The notes below the pieces were generated by a model that was not told the DNA's origin, did not search any database, and saw only the letters and a list, made by a program, of their open reading frames with translations. Shown piece after piece: positions 1-9,853 of a DNA stretch of 27,545 nt. The stretch's first letter is position 1; each line of letters begins with the position of its first letter. Source of the stretch: Perkinsus olseni. Taxonomy: Eukaryota > Perkinsozoa > Perkinsida. Position numbers and translations under genes: made by a program. The DNA is taken from assembly GCA_013115125.1 (NCBI GenBank), contig JABANN010000463.1, forward strand, positions 1 to 27,545. The letters run 5' to 3'.

Positions 1-598
1 TATGCCTAGCAATCACGAGAATAACAAATCGACCAAGATTATGCATTGGCCACAAGCCAATATTATATCACACGCTGATTGAGACTATCGTCCACTGCGC
101 AACTGATGCGCTAGCGAAAGAGAAAAAGAACGTGACTCAAGTCCCCAGCGACCCATTCTATGCATTGTAAACGCTAGTCAAAGCGAATGCGTCATCCAAA
201 ATAATCCTCTCAACGTACAGACATACATTAGCCGGGAAACCTCAGATCTACCTCGAGTTCACTCCAGAACTGACACACGAGCCCCAGTCTGAAGCCCTCT
301 CGCTAAGCTCCTCCCGATACAGAACCCCTGCGGCCTTAGCTGCTGAGAAAAATAATCGCTTACGTAAACTTAACCCTCAACTAAGTTGAGTCAACATGGC
401 AATTCGGGAATGATACGCCGATCTACGCCGACTCGTCAGGGGGAGAAGAGCTGAAAGTGACTGACATGCCCGACTCGGGCAGCCCGACCGCATCAGTGCC
501 TAGAGTTCGGTTGGGCTGACCGCTGAGCGCTCAAGATTCCTTCGAAGAGACCGAGAGCAAGTATTGTAGGGCTCTGAACCTGAACGGCGGCACTGAGC
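1..598. other. spacer with no supported gene
   Basis: I see no reading frame, splice pattern or protein family that I can support here. It lies downstream of the DnaJ gene on that gene's strand. A near-palindrome (CTCAAC...GTTGAG) lies at about 377-391, and copies of a GCCCGACC/GGTTGGGC inverted pair lie at about 480-520. Confidence 0.4.
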
Positions 599-832
599 CT
601 AGTCACTGGGCTGACTACAACACCGACATCTCTGAGCAATATCCAGAAACTGGGGACAAAAACATGATTTCACACAACACATTTCGCAAATCAGCCGCAG
701 TTCACATCGCTGTCGCAGACGCAGTCCTTGTCGCACCCTGAATAGCATAACACCTTGGTAGCATCCAACTTGGATCATCCAAGGGCACAAGAAGACTTGC
801 ACATGATACGAGGCGCATTGGCCCACTGCCAT
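599..832 (-). CDS. possible small cysteine-rich protein (77 aa), weak
   Basis: This ATG-initiated frame of 77 codons has about 12 cysteines, crowded into the second half in motifs such as CEMCC, CFCP and RCRCC. The density is high for chance and would suit a small disulfide-rich or metal-binding peptide. There is no clear signal peptide, since the N-terminus (MAVGQCASYH) is not hydrophobic enough, and no family is recognised. A second overlapping frame is also cysteine-rich, which suggests base composition could explain part of this. It follows the DnaJ gene on the same strand. I consider it more likely spurious, or a piece of an intron-split gene, than a complete gene. Confidence 0.2.
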   Translation of the reverse strand: MAVGQCASYHVQVFLCPWMIQVGCYQGVMLFRVRQGLRLRQRCELRLICEMCCVKSCFCPQFLDIAQRCRCCSQPSD

Positions 833-899
833 TGGCTATTGACCGATAAACTACCAGGATGAGTACGGAGAGGAAAGGCTGACCCGCTCATCCGATGTG

Positions 900-3786
900 T
901 CACAGTGTGTCACACGGGGGCAAAGCTGGGAGTCCCAGCCTGGGACTCCCCGAGTCCGGCAGTACTTGGTCCTCGTTATTGCCGTGCTTGAACTCTCGCC
1001 ATTGCTTGGATTCCCTCTCAATGTCGTCGAACTCTCTAATAAGCGCTTCCTGTCTCGGAGTCAGCCGCTCGGGCAATGAGAGGGAGAAATGAAGCACAAG
1101 GTTCCCTCTTGGATTCGAAGCAGAGTCGACCGATGAACCTGCGAGTTGACGGAAGCGATACCGGACACGAATCGGCGACCTCCATCATGGAGGCTCCATG
1201 TCCACAGTGTGCTGTCAACTATTTATGATGCCGATCCCATTGTGGTGTGGACTCCACACCACTACGGGATCGGCATCATAAATAGACCGCGGGATTCGAA
1301 CAAATGCAGGCGGTCCACGAGCTTACCAGCACTGAGTTTGGGAGGCCCCTTCCCTCGAATTATCCTGCTATTGCCTGCAACAGACCAATGGTCAAAGATT
1401 CCACACATTCTGGCAAACTGGTAGAGCTGAGGTGTAATCGCGAATGAGCGAGCTAGACTTCCCACCAGGTAAGGTGTTCGGAGGGATCTGTAATTTGATA
1501 ATGTCTTTCTCCGAGGTCAGACTCGGGATCTCAACAGTCCCGCCCAGGAGGGCTTGGGAGAGAGTAACAGGTACAGTCAAGTGCACCTGTAGAAAAAAGG
1601 TGCCCTCGCAGCTTAGACCAATGCCCGAGACCCTGTTACATCTTCGTCAACTCGTTTGAATCTCTCATGCTCCTTAACCTTTATCGTGACAAACAAGTCT
1701 CCGCTCCTTCCTCCACGCAAGCCGCAGTGGCCCAAACCAGGCAACCGGAGCTCGGTAAACTGCCGTGCTCCCGCGGGAACAGAAACGAGTACCTCGAAAA
1801 AAAGAACAGGACACCAGTCTCCAAACTCCCCGCACGAGGCATGAGAACACTTGGACTACGACATGATCCACGAGGCGTTGGGGAACACTTGGATTACGTC
1901 TTTTCGGCGCACCATAGCTCCCTCCCCTCTACAACTACGACAAGGATGATCTAAAGTTTGTCCTGAGCCTGAGCATGTATTGCAGGGCATACCTGAGGAA
2001 AAGTGACCCGCGGATGAACAGAAACGAGATCGCTAGACGGCCTGAGTCTTATCCTACCAGTCCTACCTACAAGAGCACAGGAATTCGTTATTGAAGATCA
2101 AAACTTTTGATTCATAAGTCGATTGTTCACGGAAGAGACGCTACGACTGTTCGGGACAGTATGACGACCCTCCGTACCCATAGTCATTATGCCCCTCTCC
2201 ACTCGAACCGTTCCCGTACCCTTGCACTGCCGGCACCTGAAGCACTAGTTACCAGATGCCGACCCAACACTACAATTTCAGAGCATGAAGTCACAACTCC
2301 ACATCAGATGCGGCGCACTCAACCCACTGTGGAGGCCCCACGCACTTCACACCACCCCTCCACAAGAGGACAACGGTTCCCCACACAGCAGTAGGTGAAA
2401 AGGAGAACGTCAACGTGCTACGCCCGGGCTAGTTGTACATACATCGTCCAGCCGGTCCCTGCTGCGGCTCCACTCCCATTGCAAGTCTCACAACCCTGAC
2501 GGCAGGATAGAGCTACTGTCCTGGTGCTGCCGCGCATGGCTTCCATGAACGAAACCTGCACAATGCAGGCCCCAGACCCTCGACGTTCAAACCGAGATTG
2601 AGCTATCTCTCACTTCGATTTCAGTAGTGATGTCATCACCCCTCTGAGACACTTGTCCAGCCTGACGATATTTAGCTTGACGGCCGAAAACCTGAGAAAT
2701 CAGACCTAACCCTCAGCCTGACCGTGCACTCAAGTTGAGTTCACGAGTTGAGGCCACGTTGAGTGACTCAACGTGGCCATTTGAGCTGGTATCTCGGCAG
2801 CATGCGCATGATATCATCCCCGATATGTCCTAGCGGAGACCAGATCGACACTGCTAACTCAGCAATGCTGTCCCTGTTCATTCGAAGACGCCTCTCGCAA
2901 CACGCGATCCCCGTTGGCGATTCCCACCGCTAGTGGGCGCCCGAGAGGTATGATTTAACAGTGGCAGTCCGCGGGTTCTCCCAATATGGAGAGAAGCGCG
3001 AGTATATCTACCCAACCCTATCGTTCCGTCCTATATTGTGACTAAGCGACTACATGACGGACGACGGGTCAGGGGTTACCGAGCACTACTTTAGAGAACT
3101 CGCTGAACATTTGACTCGGATCGTGATGCCAGTCTCCTGCAGTGCTCGCCGAGGCTCCGCTACCCGTCGTCCCACTTCCAGCGGAGCCTACCAGGAACCT
3201 CTCGGACACGGCCTTACAGAAAAAATACAATTACAGTACCATTTCTCATTTCGCGCTGCTCCCGATCGAAAATTGCCCGCTTTTTAGGATCTGTTAGAAT
3301 CGCATAAGCGTCCGTCAAACTAGCCATCCGGCTCTGAGCTTCCGGATCATTAGGATTTCGATCTGGATGATACCTGAGCCACGACGGTGCTCCTGAGTCA
3401 CATCGCAGACCAAACTCTTCAATGGCATCCGGTCATGCCGGGCATTCCACGCCGAAGCGAACAACAAATAAGAAATAGAGGCCAAGAACATCCTCATTTA
3501 CGGCGAACACTCGTCCCTACATAATGGTTTTCCCAAGACGATTTCTGCAGCATAAGATGGGGAAAACAGAGGCCCTACCCGGCCACTCCCACACCTCCCC
3601 TTTTCCAAGCTCCTTGCCCTCTCACTTCTTCGCAAGCTCTCTAAATTTCTCCTTAATCTCTTTCTGCGTGGCTGCGGGCGACACCCCCATAATGCTGTAC
3701 GGATCCTTTTTCACGGTGGTAGAAAAATACCGTTGGTAACCAAACCCTGCCTGCCGCATCGCCAGCCGCCGTGTTGAGATCGCCAT
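900..3786 (-). CDS. mitochondrial type-I DnaJ (Hsp40) co-chaperone, about 13 exons
   Basis: A DnaJ-A type co-chaperone stimulates the Hsp70 ATPase and delivers unfolded substrates; this copy probably acts in the mitochondrial matrix. The ATG at 3786 opens an arginine-rich presequence ending near FSTTV. A J-domain with the HPD triad follows (KKYHPDRNPNDPEA), then a Gly/Ser-rich linker. Next come all four CxxCxGxG zinc motifs (CETCNGSG, CRQCKGTG, CNTCSGSG, CRSCRGEG) and the C-terminal peptide-binding domains (LTVPVTLSQALLGGTVEIP; LHFSLSLPERLTPRQ). Phase-consistent exons on the minus strand: 3626-3786, 3240-3373, 3090-3187, 2614-2691, 2443-2555, 2169-2236, about 1889-1992, about 1815-1855, 1640-1767, 1459-1586, 1327-1364, 900-1105. 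The junction between about 1889 and 1855 does not resolve in phase and sits in an imperfect 38-nt duplication. Introns run from 47 to 398 nt. The gene itself is certain; that one junction is not. Confidence 0.9.
928..950. repeat. perfect 23-nt palindrome, one-base centre
   Basis: GGGAGTCCCAG and CTGGGACTCCC flank a single C. It lies inside the last coding exon of the DnaJ gene, in the non-conserved C-terminal tail just before the stop, so it contributes part of that tail. Confidence 0.85.
1106..1326 (-). other. DnaJ intron carrying a tRNA-like motif and a large palindrome
   Basis: This 221-nt intron starts GTAAGC, just after codons for PPKLSAG. The motif TGTTCGAATCC (1292-1302) near its 5' end resembles a tRNA T-loop/B-box and sits between the short inverted pair GACCGC/GCGGTC. 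The 67-nt palindrome begins at once after it. This is the weakest member of the intron motif set, because its first base differs from the B-box consensus. Confidence 0.5.
1219..1285. repeat. 67-nt near-perfect palindrome, 33-bp arms
   Basis: The arms begin CTATTTATGATGCCGATCCC and differ at only two positions; the centre is the single base C at 1252. It is entirely inside a DnaJ intron. It is by far the longest palindrome in the window and could form a stable hairpin in the pre-mRNA. It could be a very small fold-back (MITE-like) insertion, but I cannot assign clear target-site duplications. Confidence 0.9.
2752..2778. repeat. perfect 27-nt palindrome, one-base centre
   Basis: GGCCACGTTGAGT and its complement flank a single G at 2765. 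It lies in the longest DnaJ intron (2692-3089, 398 nt). A second, shorter perfect palindrome (ACTCAA-G-TTGAGT, 2728-2740) lies 11 nt away and shares the TTGAGT core. Confidence 0.88.
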
Positions 3787-4167
3787 TACAACAGCGGGAG
3801 AGAGAAATCTTCTCTCAGTTAATGTACACGCTGCGCCCGTTCGAAGAGCCCAAATCTTCACCCGTTCCCTACGACAGCATCCCTAGTGACCTCGAAAACT
3901 CATCGATAATCCCCCCAATTAACGGCGCTATTAAACTACAACGCGATACTCGGTCGCATACTAGAAAATGGACAACATTGGATCGGATCGCTAAGGTCAG
4001 TGTACAATACGATTATCAAACCCGTGGTGAGGTCCACTAACGAACCAAAACGATGCTGGAGGTGATAAAAGTCCAACTAACTACCAACCTTTTTAGCGTT
4101 AAATGTATACTCTGGATTCTCTCGTCTATCGGTAAAAGATGGAAGCAGAAAAAATATCAGTTCGTCC

Positions 4168-4201
<34 letters not shown>

Positions 4202-4204
4202 TTG
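3787..4204. other. spacer between the KH gene end and the DnaJ start
   Basis: About 420 nt separate the stop of the upstream KH gene from the DnaJ start on the same strand, so this stretch holds the 3' UTR of one gene and the promoter/5' UTR of the other. No further coding sequence is supported. A GAT microsatellite is the only clear feature. Confidence 0.6.
4168..4200. repeat. (GAT)11 microsatellite
   Basis: Eleven uninterrupted GAT units, read as (ATC)n on the minus strand, begin a few bases past the TAA of the KH-protein gene and therefore lie in its 3' UTR. Confidence 0.95.
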
Positions 4205-7200
4205 TTACCCCGATAGAAGCTTCGCTTGAATGTATAAACACGCGAGAGAATTCTGAAGGATAGTTCCGCTTAGCAATAACTGCCGATCCATCGTTTGCGG
4301 GACCTAACAAGAGACAAAAACTTGATATTATACAAGTCTCCCAATATCTGTTGCACAGAAATTGCAGACTCGTCTCTGTCACACAGTTTCCCGTCTAACT
4401 ACGCAAATTCATTACTGACCATCTCCGCTGATACCCCCAAAAAAAGGGACAAGTTCACAGTGTCTTTGCAGTGAAAAGTTTGCACTCAGAACAATTCTAA
4501 ACTCACCAGAGGGTTCATCAGCATTTCCCGACCAAGAGTCACGTGAAACTCAGAAACTGCATACCCTCCCCCTCTTCCCCAAGGACCTCCCTGATTACAT
4601 CCTTCCCGATCTCAACGTGAGCTCCGCTGCGCCTCGAGAGCTCATCCAAGAATCCAGCCTTCACCCACGAGTTGATCGTATTGCGCCCAACGACCACCGA
4701 GAAGTAAGAAGCCTCATCATGATCTATATCAGAACCTGGACAACACACAGAGCATCAGCGGACAATGAACACCTGCAAGATTCGCGATGAAATGGGCCCG
4801 GGCTTATCGAGCGGTCCACGCTTTCGCTCACTATATAGAGAGAGGTCGAGAGCTGCTCGCCTTTCCCTATTACCAAGTCTATCAGCAGCAGTCCCCAATG
4901 CCACAGCGGCATTATCTAGAGACCCTCTCTGTCGGAATGCGGACGATGACTCGCTAACTCCCTCATAGCTATGCGATCCACGATGGCCCTGACAACAGCA
5001 ACCCTTTCCGTCAAGCCCTCGAACTCCGGCCGTACCCTAGGGCTCTCGGTCGAGCGACCATGAGATTGATATTCCTGTTGATGGTGATGATGATGCCTCG
5101 CCCTCTTGCTTTCTGGGCTATATTCTCTATCCCTGTCCCCCGGATGTTGATCTCTCCTCCCGACTTCCTCCTGGCCCCGACCTGCCCCTTCCTCTGGCGA
5201 GGACGGCGTGGCCGGCATAAAACTCAACTCGATCGCAACGAGCACCATCAACGCTGCTTTAACCTGACCCAGATCCGCTATGCTCAGTCGAAGACGATTC
5301 GCCCTATCGCCAACCAAACGGCTTCGCACTCCCCAACCTACCCGCTTATCGAGAGACCCTTCAAAAGTTACGAAGCGCGTCGGCATATCACTAGACTCGC
5401 TCTTCTGAACTTGAACGTTGCATCCTGATCGGAAAAACCTTCATCCTTCGTTCTCACATACGTGTACGGCAAACAGCACTTTCATACCGTGATGCCAGGA
5501 TGAGCGGCAGACAGTCGAGAAAAGATAAGAGAACAAAAAGAGTTACGTCAAACCCGTACACGACGAACTTTGCCAAGGTTCTCAAGCGAGCACTGGGAGT
5601 CCTCCAATGCCTCATCGCACCTCACTCATCGCTTTACGACGAGGAATCTCACATTATCATCAGCCGCGAACACCGTGCTTCATTACACAAACAATATACA
5701 GGAACGTTGATGCTTGACTAGAAATGATGGACATGAAGTTCATCTAGCATACAAGGGCCCGCCAGAAATTACAAAGGCCACCGGCCGTTCCAACCCCACA
5801 AAGCGGTCCACCCTTATACGGCTATTACCAGTAGTTTTACATATCCAGTTGATAGTGTCTCCTCCTCGTCCTATAACGTTACGTGTCTTGCTAGCTTGTA
5901 TAAGTAGCTCAGTGTACTGAAAAAACAACGAGAGACACTCGCCTCCACCATCCAAACCGTATGAAATCTCACTGCGCAGACTATACAACGGCATGAGCAC
6001 AAAAACTAGCGAATTCCACTCCCACGAAGCCACACCCAGTCAACCCATTCCCTCGCCGCAACCCTCGCATTGTACCGACTGTCCCCGCCATTGGAATTTC
6101 GAGGCGCGCGAAATACCCCAGACCGCAATACTTTATCTTCCTTCACATCCAAGACCTCCATAGTCTTCACCATGCCCCTGGATTTCTCCGCCATGGTCCC
6201 TCTCAACACCATCACTTCATTACGATTGGGCGCCAACTGATCAAGACACGCATCACAGGTGCTCCCCAGTCCACATTGTAAAGCGGCGGAGCACGATACT
6301 CGGTTGTGAGGATGGAACCCCACTCGACATGCTTCTTCAGATGGCATCGTACAGCCTCAGGAAATTACCTTAGGGTTAGGTGGGAACTGATCAGCCTTTT
6401 CAAATTGTATCCTGGCTCCACTGCAGTGTTCAATCTCTGTGATCGACTTACCATTCTTACCAATAACGAATGCCGAATAACGTCTATCAACCACCAGCAT
6501 CACTGGCGACCCCGAGTCCTGAAATCACACAACGCAATGGCCCAATAAACCATCCCATAGGAAGTCTCCCCAAGCATAGACTCGAGGCGCTTGTTCCTCC
6601 TGTCGAAAAACTACTCCTTCAGGAGAAGACGCCTTTTAATTCTGATCCTTACTGCAACAACACACCGAACGCAGTTCTTCTCTACTCACTGAGAGCGTCA
6701 ACCGACACCCCTAATCTCACCTGATCTCGAGGAATCTTTTCCAATCCTGGTACCCACGGCACAACAACTTCTCCAGGTCTACTCTCGATCTCAACCGGTG
6801 GTCCCGGTGGCGGAGGGGGAGGTGGTGGTGCACTCCGATCACCCTGTCGATCTGAGAGAAACCAGTCTAGTGACCGCAGACCCCATCCTTCTCAACTCAC
6901 CACTGCCCATCACAAGCGCGCTCGCCTCCTCGAAGGGGATCCGCTTGCTTCGTACTACCTCTTCGACCTGCACAACAACAATACCCCAAGCATTCACCGC
7001 GATTCATTTAAGCACAGCGGTGAGCCATTCAACGCAGCTCTGTCGAGATCCGCTCGACTGTAACTTTCCCGGGCAACTCGCTAGCACTACCGTATTCCTG
7101 AGCTTGCTTATAACGGCAGCGGTCGCCTCGTCCGACCCCTTGATGATGACCGGTCTGACCATCATACCCTCAATAGGTGCCTTGGCAATCTGAGAACAAA

Positions 7201-8223
7201 AGTGCAATCCCTGGGAATCGAACCTGGGCCAATACTCACCGTGACTTCGCAGTGAAAATCTGATTCCAATGCTCGCAGTCGTTGGCCTCTCCCATCAAGG
7301 AACGCAAACGATGTAACCTAGATGACAACAACAAGGTAACAAAGTAGCATTCAACCGTCCACGCAATGAGCCTGGGTCAGAGAACCCAAGGCTGGGCGCC
7401 CCTTCCACCTCAGGTATCAGCAGTACGAATATCCCCCGACTCTGTGGCTTGTCACGTCGTAACATATCCAGCAGCTTGGCGATGGCAGTATCGACTTGTT
7501 GAGGGTTACCTGCAAGATGATACTCACCGTTGAGGCTGCCATGAGGAGCAGGATATTACCGATAAAAGTGACGACTCGGTCCACCAAGGACTTTGGCGTT
7601 TCACTCGGCTTCGATACGTGAACATTAGCGCCGCTCAACTTCTGCAAGCGATGAAGACCGGTACCGCGGACTCCGATGATGTGACCTGTTGATGCGTACA
7701 ATCTCATACCACTCCTTTCACAACTCCTCCTACCTGCGATATCATCAGGGACCAAGCATCGACATGGCAGGTAGTCCCTTCCTGGCTGTTGTTGCTGTGG
7801 CTGAGCCTGCCCAACACGATTGGCCCCGGTCCACCTCCGCACCGGCCCGGTCGATTGATCGCCGCTGTTACGACGCCTTTTGCTGCTGCTTCGTCTCTCG
7901 CTTGCCGGTTCCTCACGGCTGGCCGGCTGCTCCGCTGGAGGCTCATTACCATGGCCAGATCTCGGAGAGGGATCTTCATGCTCATCGTCGTGGTGCTCCT
8001 CGGCACTATACCCCTCTTCATCCTCTCTATCATGGTCATCATCACCGAGGCTATCCTCCTCATCGTCATCATCATCAACTCGGTCATCTGGTGGTGGTTG
8101 GAAGATAGTAGACGCATTGGTCGTGGAAGCCACCCCAGTCCCTGATTGATGCTGCTGAGCCGCTGCCGCTGCTGCCGCCGTCTCGTCGTAGTCAACGTCC
8201 TCAGAAGTGACTCCGTAATCCAT
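4205..8223 (-). CDS. five-KH-domain RNA-binding protein, 15 exons, about 711 aa
   Basis: KH domains bind single-stranded RNA, so this is a likely mRNA-binding regulator of the PCBP/vigilin style. The ATG at 8223 is followed by an acidic, Ser/His-rich region of about 150 residues. KH1 has IIGVRGTG. KH2 is degenerate (FLDGRGQRLRAL). A Pro-rich linker (about residues 325-350) leads to KH3 (VIGKNGKSITEIEHCSGARI) and KH4 (VIGRGGDTINWICKTTG). A His-rich linker with five consecutive His precedes KH5 (VVGRNTI...DELSRRSGAHVEI), which ends LACLYIQAKLLSG. Exons: 7734-8223, 7560-7685, 7409-7509, 7240-7317, 7091-7189, 6901-6967, 6721-6851, 6369-6518, 6117-6236, 5829-5916, 5342-5424, 4951-5263, 4587-4735, 4507-4548, 4205-4303. 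All junctions keep phase. Introns are 38-404 nt. The exact family and function are unknown. Confidence 0.88.
5425..5828 (-). other. KH4 intron with a KH-like in-frame read-through
   Basis: The intron splits KH4 after the GRGG half. Reading straight through the donor gives NSRIRVDRFVGLERPVAFVI followed by SGGP before a stop, which itself resembles a KH second half (two strand-like segments). The spliced product instead joins to CNVQVQKSESSDMPTRFVTF, a complete second half with its helix. The intron may hold a retained or alternative exon, or the likeness may be chance. Confidence 0.4.
7190..7239 (-). other. 50-nt KH-gene intron with B-box-like motif
   Basis: The intron starts GTGAGT and ends TTCTCAG, and its phase is confirmed by KH2 sequence on both sides (HCEVT then IAKAPIEG). 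It contains GGTTCGATTCC (minus strand; 7214-7224), matching the tRNA B-box, then GGGATTGCA and a TTTT run before the acceptor. The flanking bases do not pair as a proper T-stem. Confidence 0.65.
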
Positions 8224-8734
8224 AGTAGAGACGAAGGAGGAGATTGAAGGGGTCACAGACGTGAGAGAGGTATAACAGGCCTACAACAACCGACGACGAC
8301 AACAACAGGCAGGAGGAGGACCAGTGAGAATAACGATACCAGTAACAATAACGAGAAGACCAGCACCACCGATAAGCCGGATGATGGGGGCGAAGCAGAA
8401 GAAGCAGACAGGATTCACCGAGGCTGAGTTGTCGACCAGCAACAACGATAGAGCTACAACACTATTAGTTACCAATAAGAAGAAGGAGTGCTGGCAGCAG
8501 AATGAGGACAGTAAAACTGATGCATTGAGAGGATTGAACCCACGACCACCTCCATCGAATAAACAGACATACAGTACTACTCGCCCAGCCAACGCGACAT
8601 AAACCGACTGGAAGACAACAGAATCATGTCTTGAACCCTCACATTCCGTCTACCACACCCCTCGAGAACTTCACAGCGTCATCTTGCCTCTCAGAGGCAG
8701 CCTCTAGGACTTCACTAACGACACCACAAACTCA

Positions 8735-8935
8735 TCAATTCCCAAGCGGGCGTATCCTGCGACCAGTGGAGGTCAGAATAACATCAGGCACGACCACACG
8801 CGGAGAGATTTCAGCGGAAACACCATCTTCAACCGCTCCCTGACCCAACAGGGCCCCAAGAACAGCTTTCTCCGAGCTTTGGGTGCAATTGCAGGGCCCG
8901 TGGAGCTCGCTCCTGATCGATATTTCTCGGATTCC
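8735..8935 (-). CDS. weak unassigned coding-like frame
   Basis: The minus-strand frame reads in a protein-like way (EKAVLGALLGQGAVEDGVSA, then PDVILTSTGRRIRPLGN) and stops at two adjacent TGA codons. The same frame then continues with SEVLEAASERQDDAVKF to about 8640. This could be a small gene, an upstream exon of the KH gene, or chance. No start, domain or family is evident. Confidence 0.22.
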   Translation of the reverse strand, partial: GIREISIRSELHGPCNCTQSSEKAVLGALLGQGAVEDGVSAEISPRVVVPDVILTSTGRRIRPLGN

Positions 8936-9258
8936 TCTGCGTCAGCTCGAAGAGAGCGTTACCTCTCCGCTCTCTCACGATACGATGCCGGGCTGGATAG
9001 GAGGGAGAGAGAGGCACACGTTATAAAAAATGATGAGAGATTTGGCCGGGTGACGCACGTGTGGAACAACAATTAGAAAACGCAAAACATGTTTCGCTTC
9101 GCTCCGTCCGTAAACTGCGCTATCGCCACCGAAAGCGCAGGTTGGTGGTTGCGACTGTTGAGCATATCTCAGAACAATGTGCATACGATCCTTTTTCTTT
9201 GCGAGAAAATTGATACAAACTTTGCCCTGCCAAGTTCGAACAAACTCAACGTAGTCAT

Positions 9259-9275
9259 CTCAACTACTAGTTGAG
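9259..9275. repeat. perfect 17-nt palindrome, one-base centre
   Basis: CTCAACTA and TAGTTGAG flank a single C, about 55 nt upstream of the tRNA gene. A second inverted pair, GAGACTA/TAGTCTC, overlaps it at 9273-9299. Confidence 0.75.
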
Positions 9276-9331
9276 ACTACTGAGTTGGCAACTAGTCTCC
9301 ACCAGCTCACAGATATACCTCTTGATCAGCA

Positions 9332-9403
9332 GCACCGTTAGTCTAATGGTTAGGATATCTGCCTTCCAAGCAGATGGTCCGGGTTCAATTCCCGGACGGT
9401 GCA
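9332..9403 (+). tRNA. tRNA-Gly (UCC)
   Basis: A complete cloverleaf of 72 nt. The acceptor stem GCACCGT pairs with ACGGTGC, with discriminator A at 9403. The A-box/D-arm is TTAGTCTAATGGTTA. The anticodon stem TCTGC/GCAGA encloses the loop CTTCCAA, giving anticodon UCC, which reads GGA codons. The T-arm TCCGG-GTTCAAT-TCCCGGA carries the B-box. There is no intron and the 3' CCA is not encoded. No strong T-run follows directly. It sits on the plus strand between two minus-strand protein genes. Confidence 0.97.
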
Positions 9404-9853
9404 GTTTATCTTGGGTGATATATTGTGTGAATCTCAAATCGAGCGGAGGCTGATACTCGAGTCTCATCGCTGCAACGAAACCGGACAGAACAGGAAGCCG
9501 TCACTTTCCACGAATTCCCGTGTCGCATTCCCTGAGAGGGAATAGTCGCTCAGGCTTTATGCGACCAAACGTCAATAGGTCGACTACACGTTGTCATACG
9601 ACATTTATGATCACTTAAACCCAACTCTGATCTACATCGTCAATGCAGGGAATGGTACAACTATAGAAGGATGGACGTTTCAGGGACAACAGACTGGCTG
9701 CTGCTGCCGATGATTATTTCTATTAAATCGCTACGGATTCTGGAATGGGCTCGATATCGATGGGCCATAACCTGACACGCCGCGACTACGTCCAGAAGGC
9801 ACTCACACAAGCCACTCACAGCAAGTGTTAGTATCAAGTAACATAGGACGAGG
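9404..9853. other. spacer with no supported gene
   Basis: This stretch separates the tRNA from the 3' end of the bromodomain gene. I see only a short inverted pair (ATTCCCT/AGGGAAT, about 9521-9537). Confidence 0.5.

Larger units (their letters stand above)
8224..9331. other. spacer upstream of the KH gene
   Basis: This 1.1-kb spacer holds the presumed promoter/5' UTR of the KH gene. It contains one B-box-like motif on the minus strand (GGTTCAATCC, 8531-8540) with a TTTT run just past its 3' side. It also has a weak minus-strand frame at 8735-8935 and short odd palindromes at 8686-8698 and 9259-9275. No firm gene is seen. Confidence 0.5.

Noticed and set aside
2440-2560. Apparent frameshift in the DnaJ zinc-finger exon
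   Set aside because: A first reading seemed to lose one base near 2520; rereading the bases showed an unbroken frame (MRGSTRTVALSCRQGC), so no frameshift exists.
4077-4382. Ser-rich minus-strand open frame over the GAT repeat (101 codons)
   Set aside because: The poly-Ser comes from the microsatellite. The phase-correct last KH exon (4205-4303) uses another frame and stops just before the repeat.
7689-8195. Several long frames on both strands over the KH N-terminus
   Set aside because: They are shadows of the low-complexity acidic/His-rich exon 1 of the KH gene; only the minus-strand frame from 8223 splices into KH1.
8281-8592. Minus-strand frame with hydrophobic stretches suggesting a membrane protein
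   Set aside because: It has no conserved features, starts with no clear context, and lies in the presumed 5' UTR of the KH gene; the B-box-like motif within it is non-coding in character.
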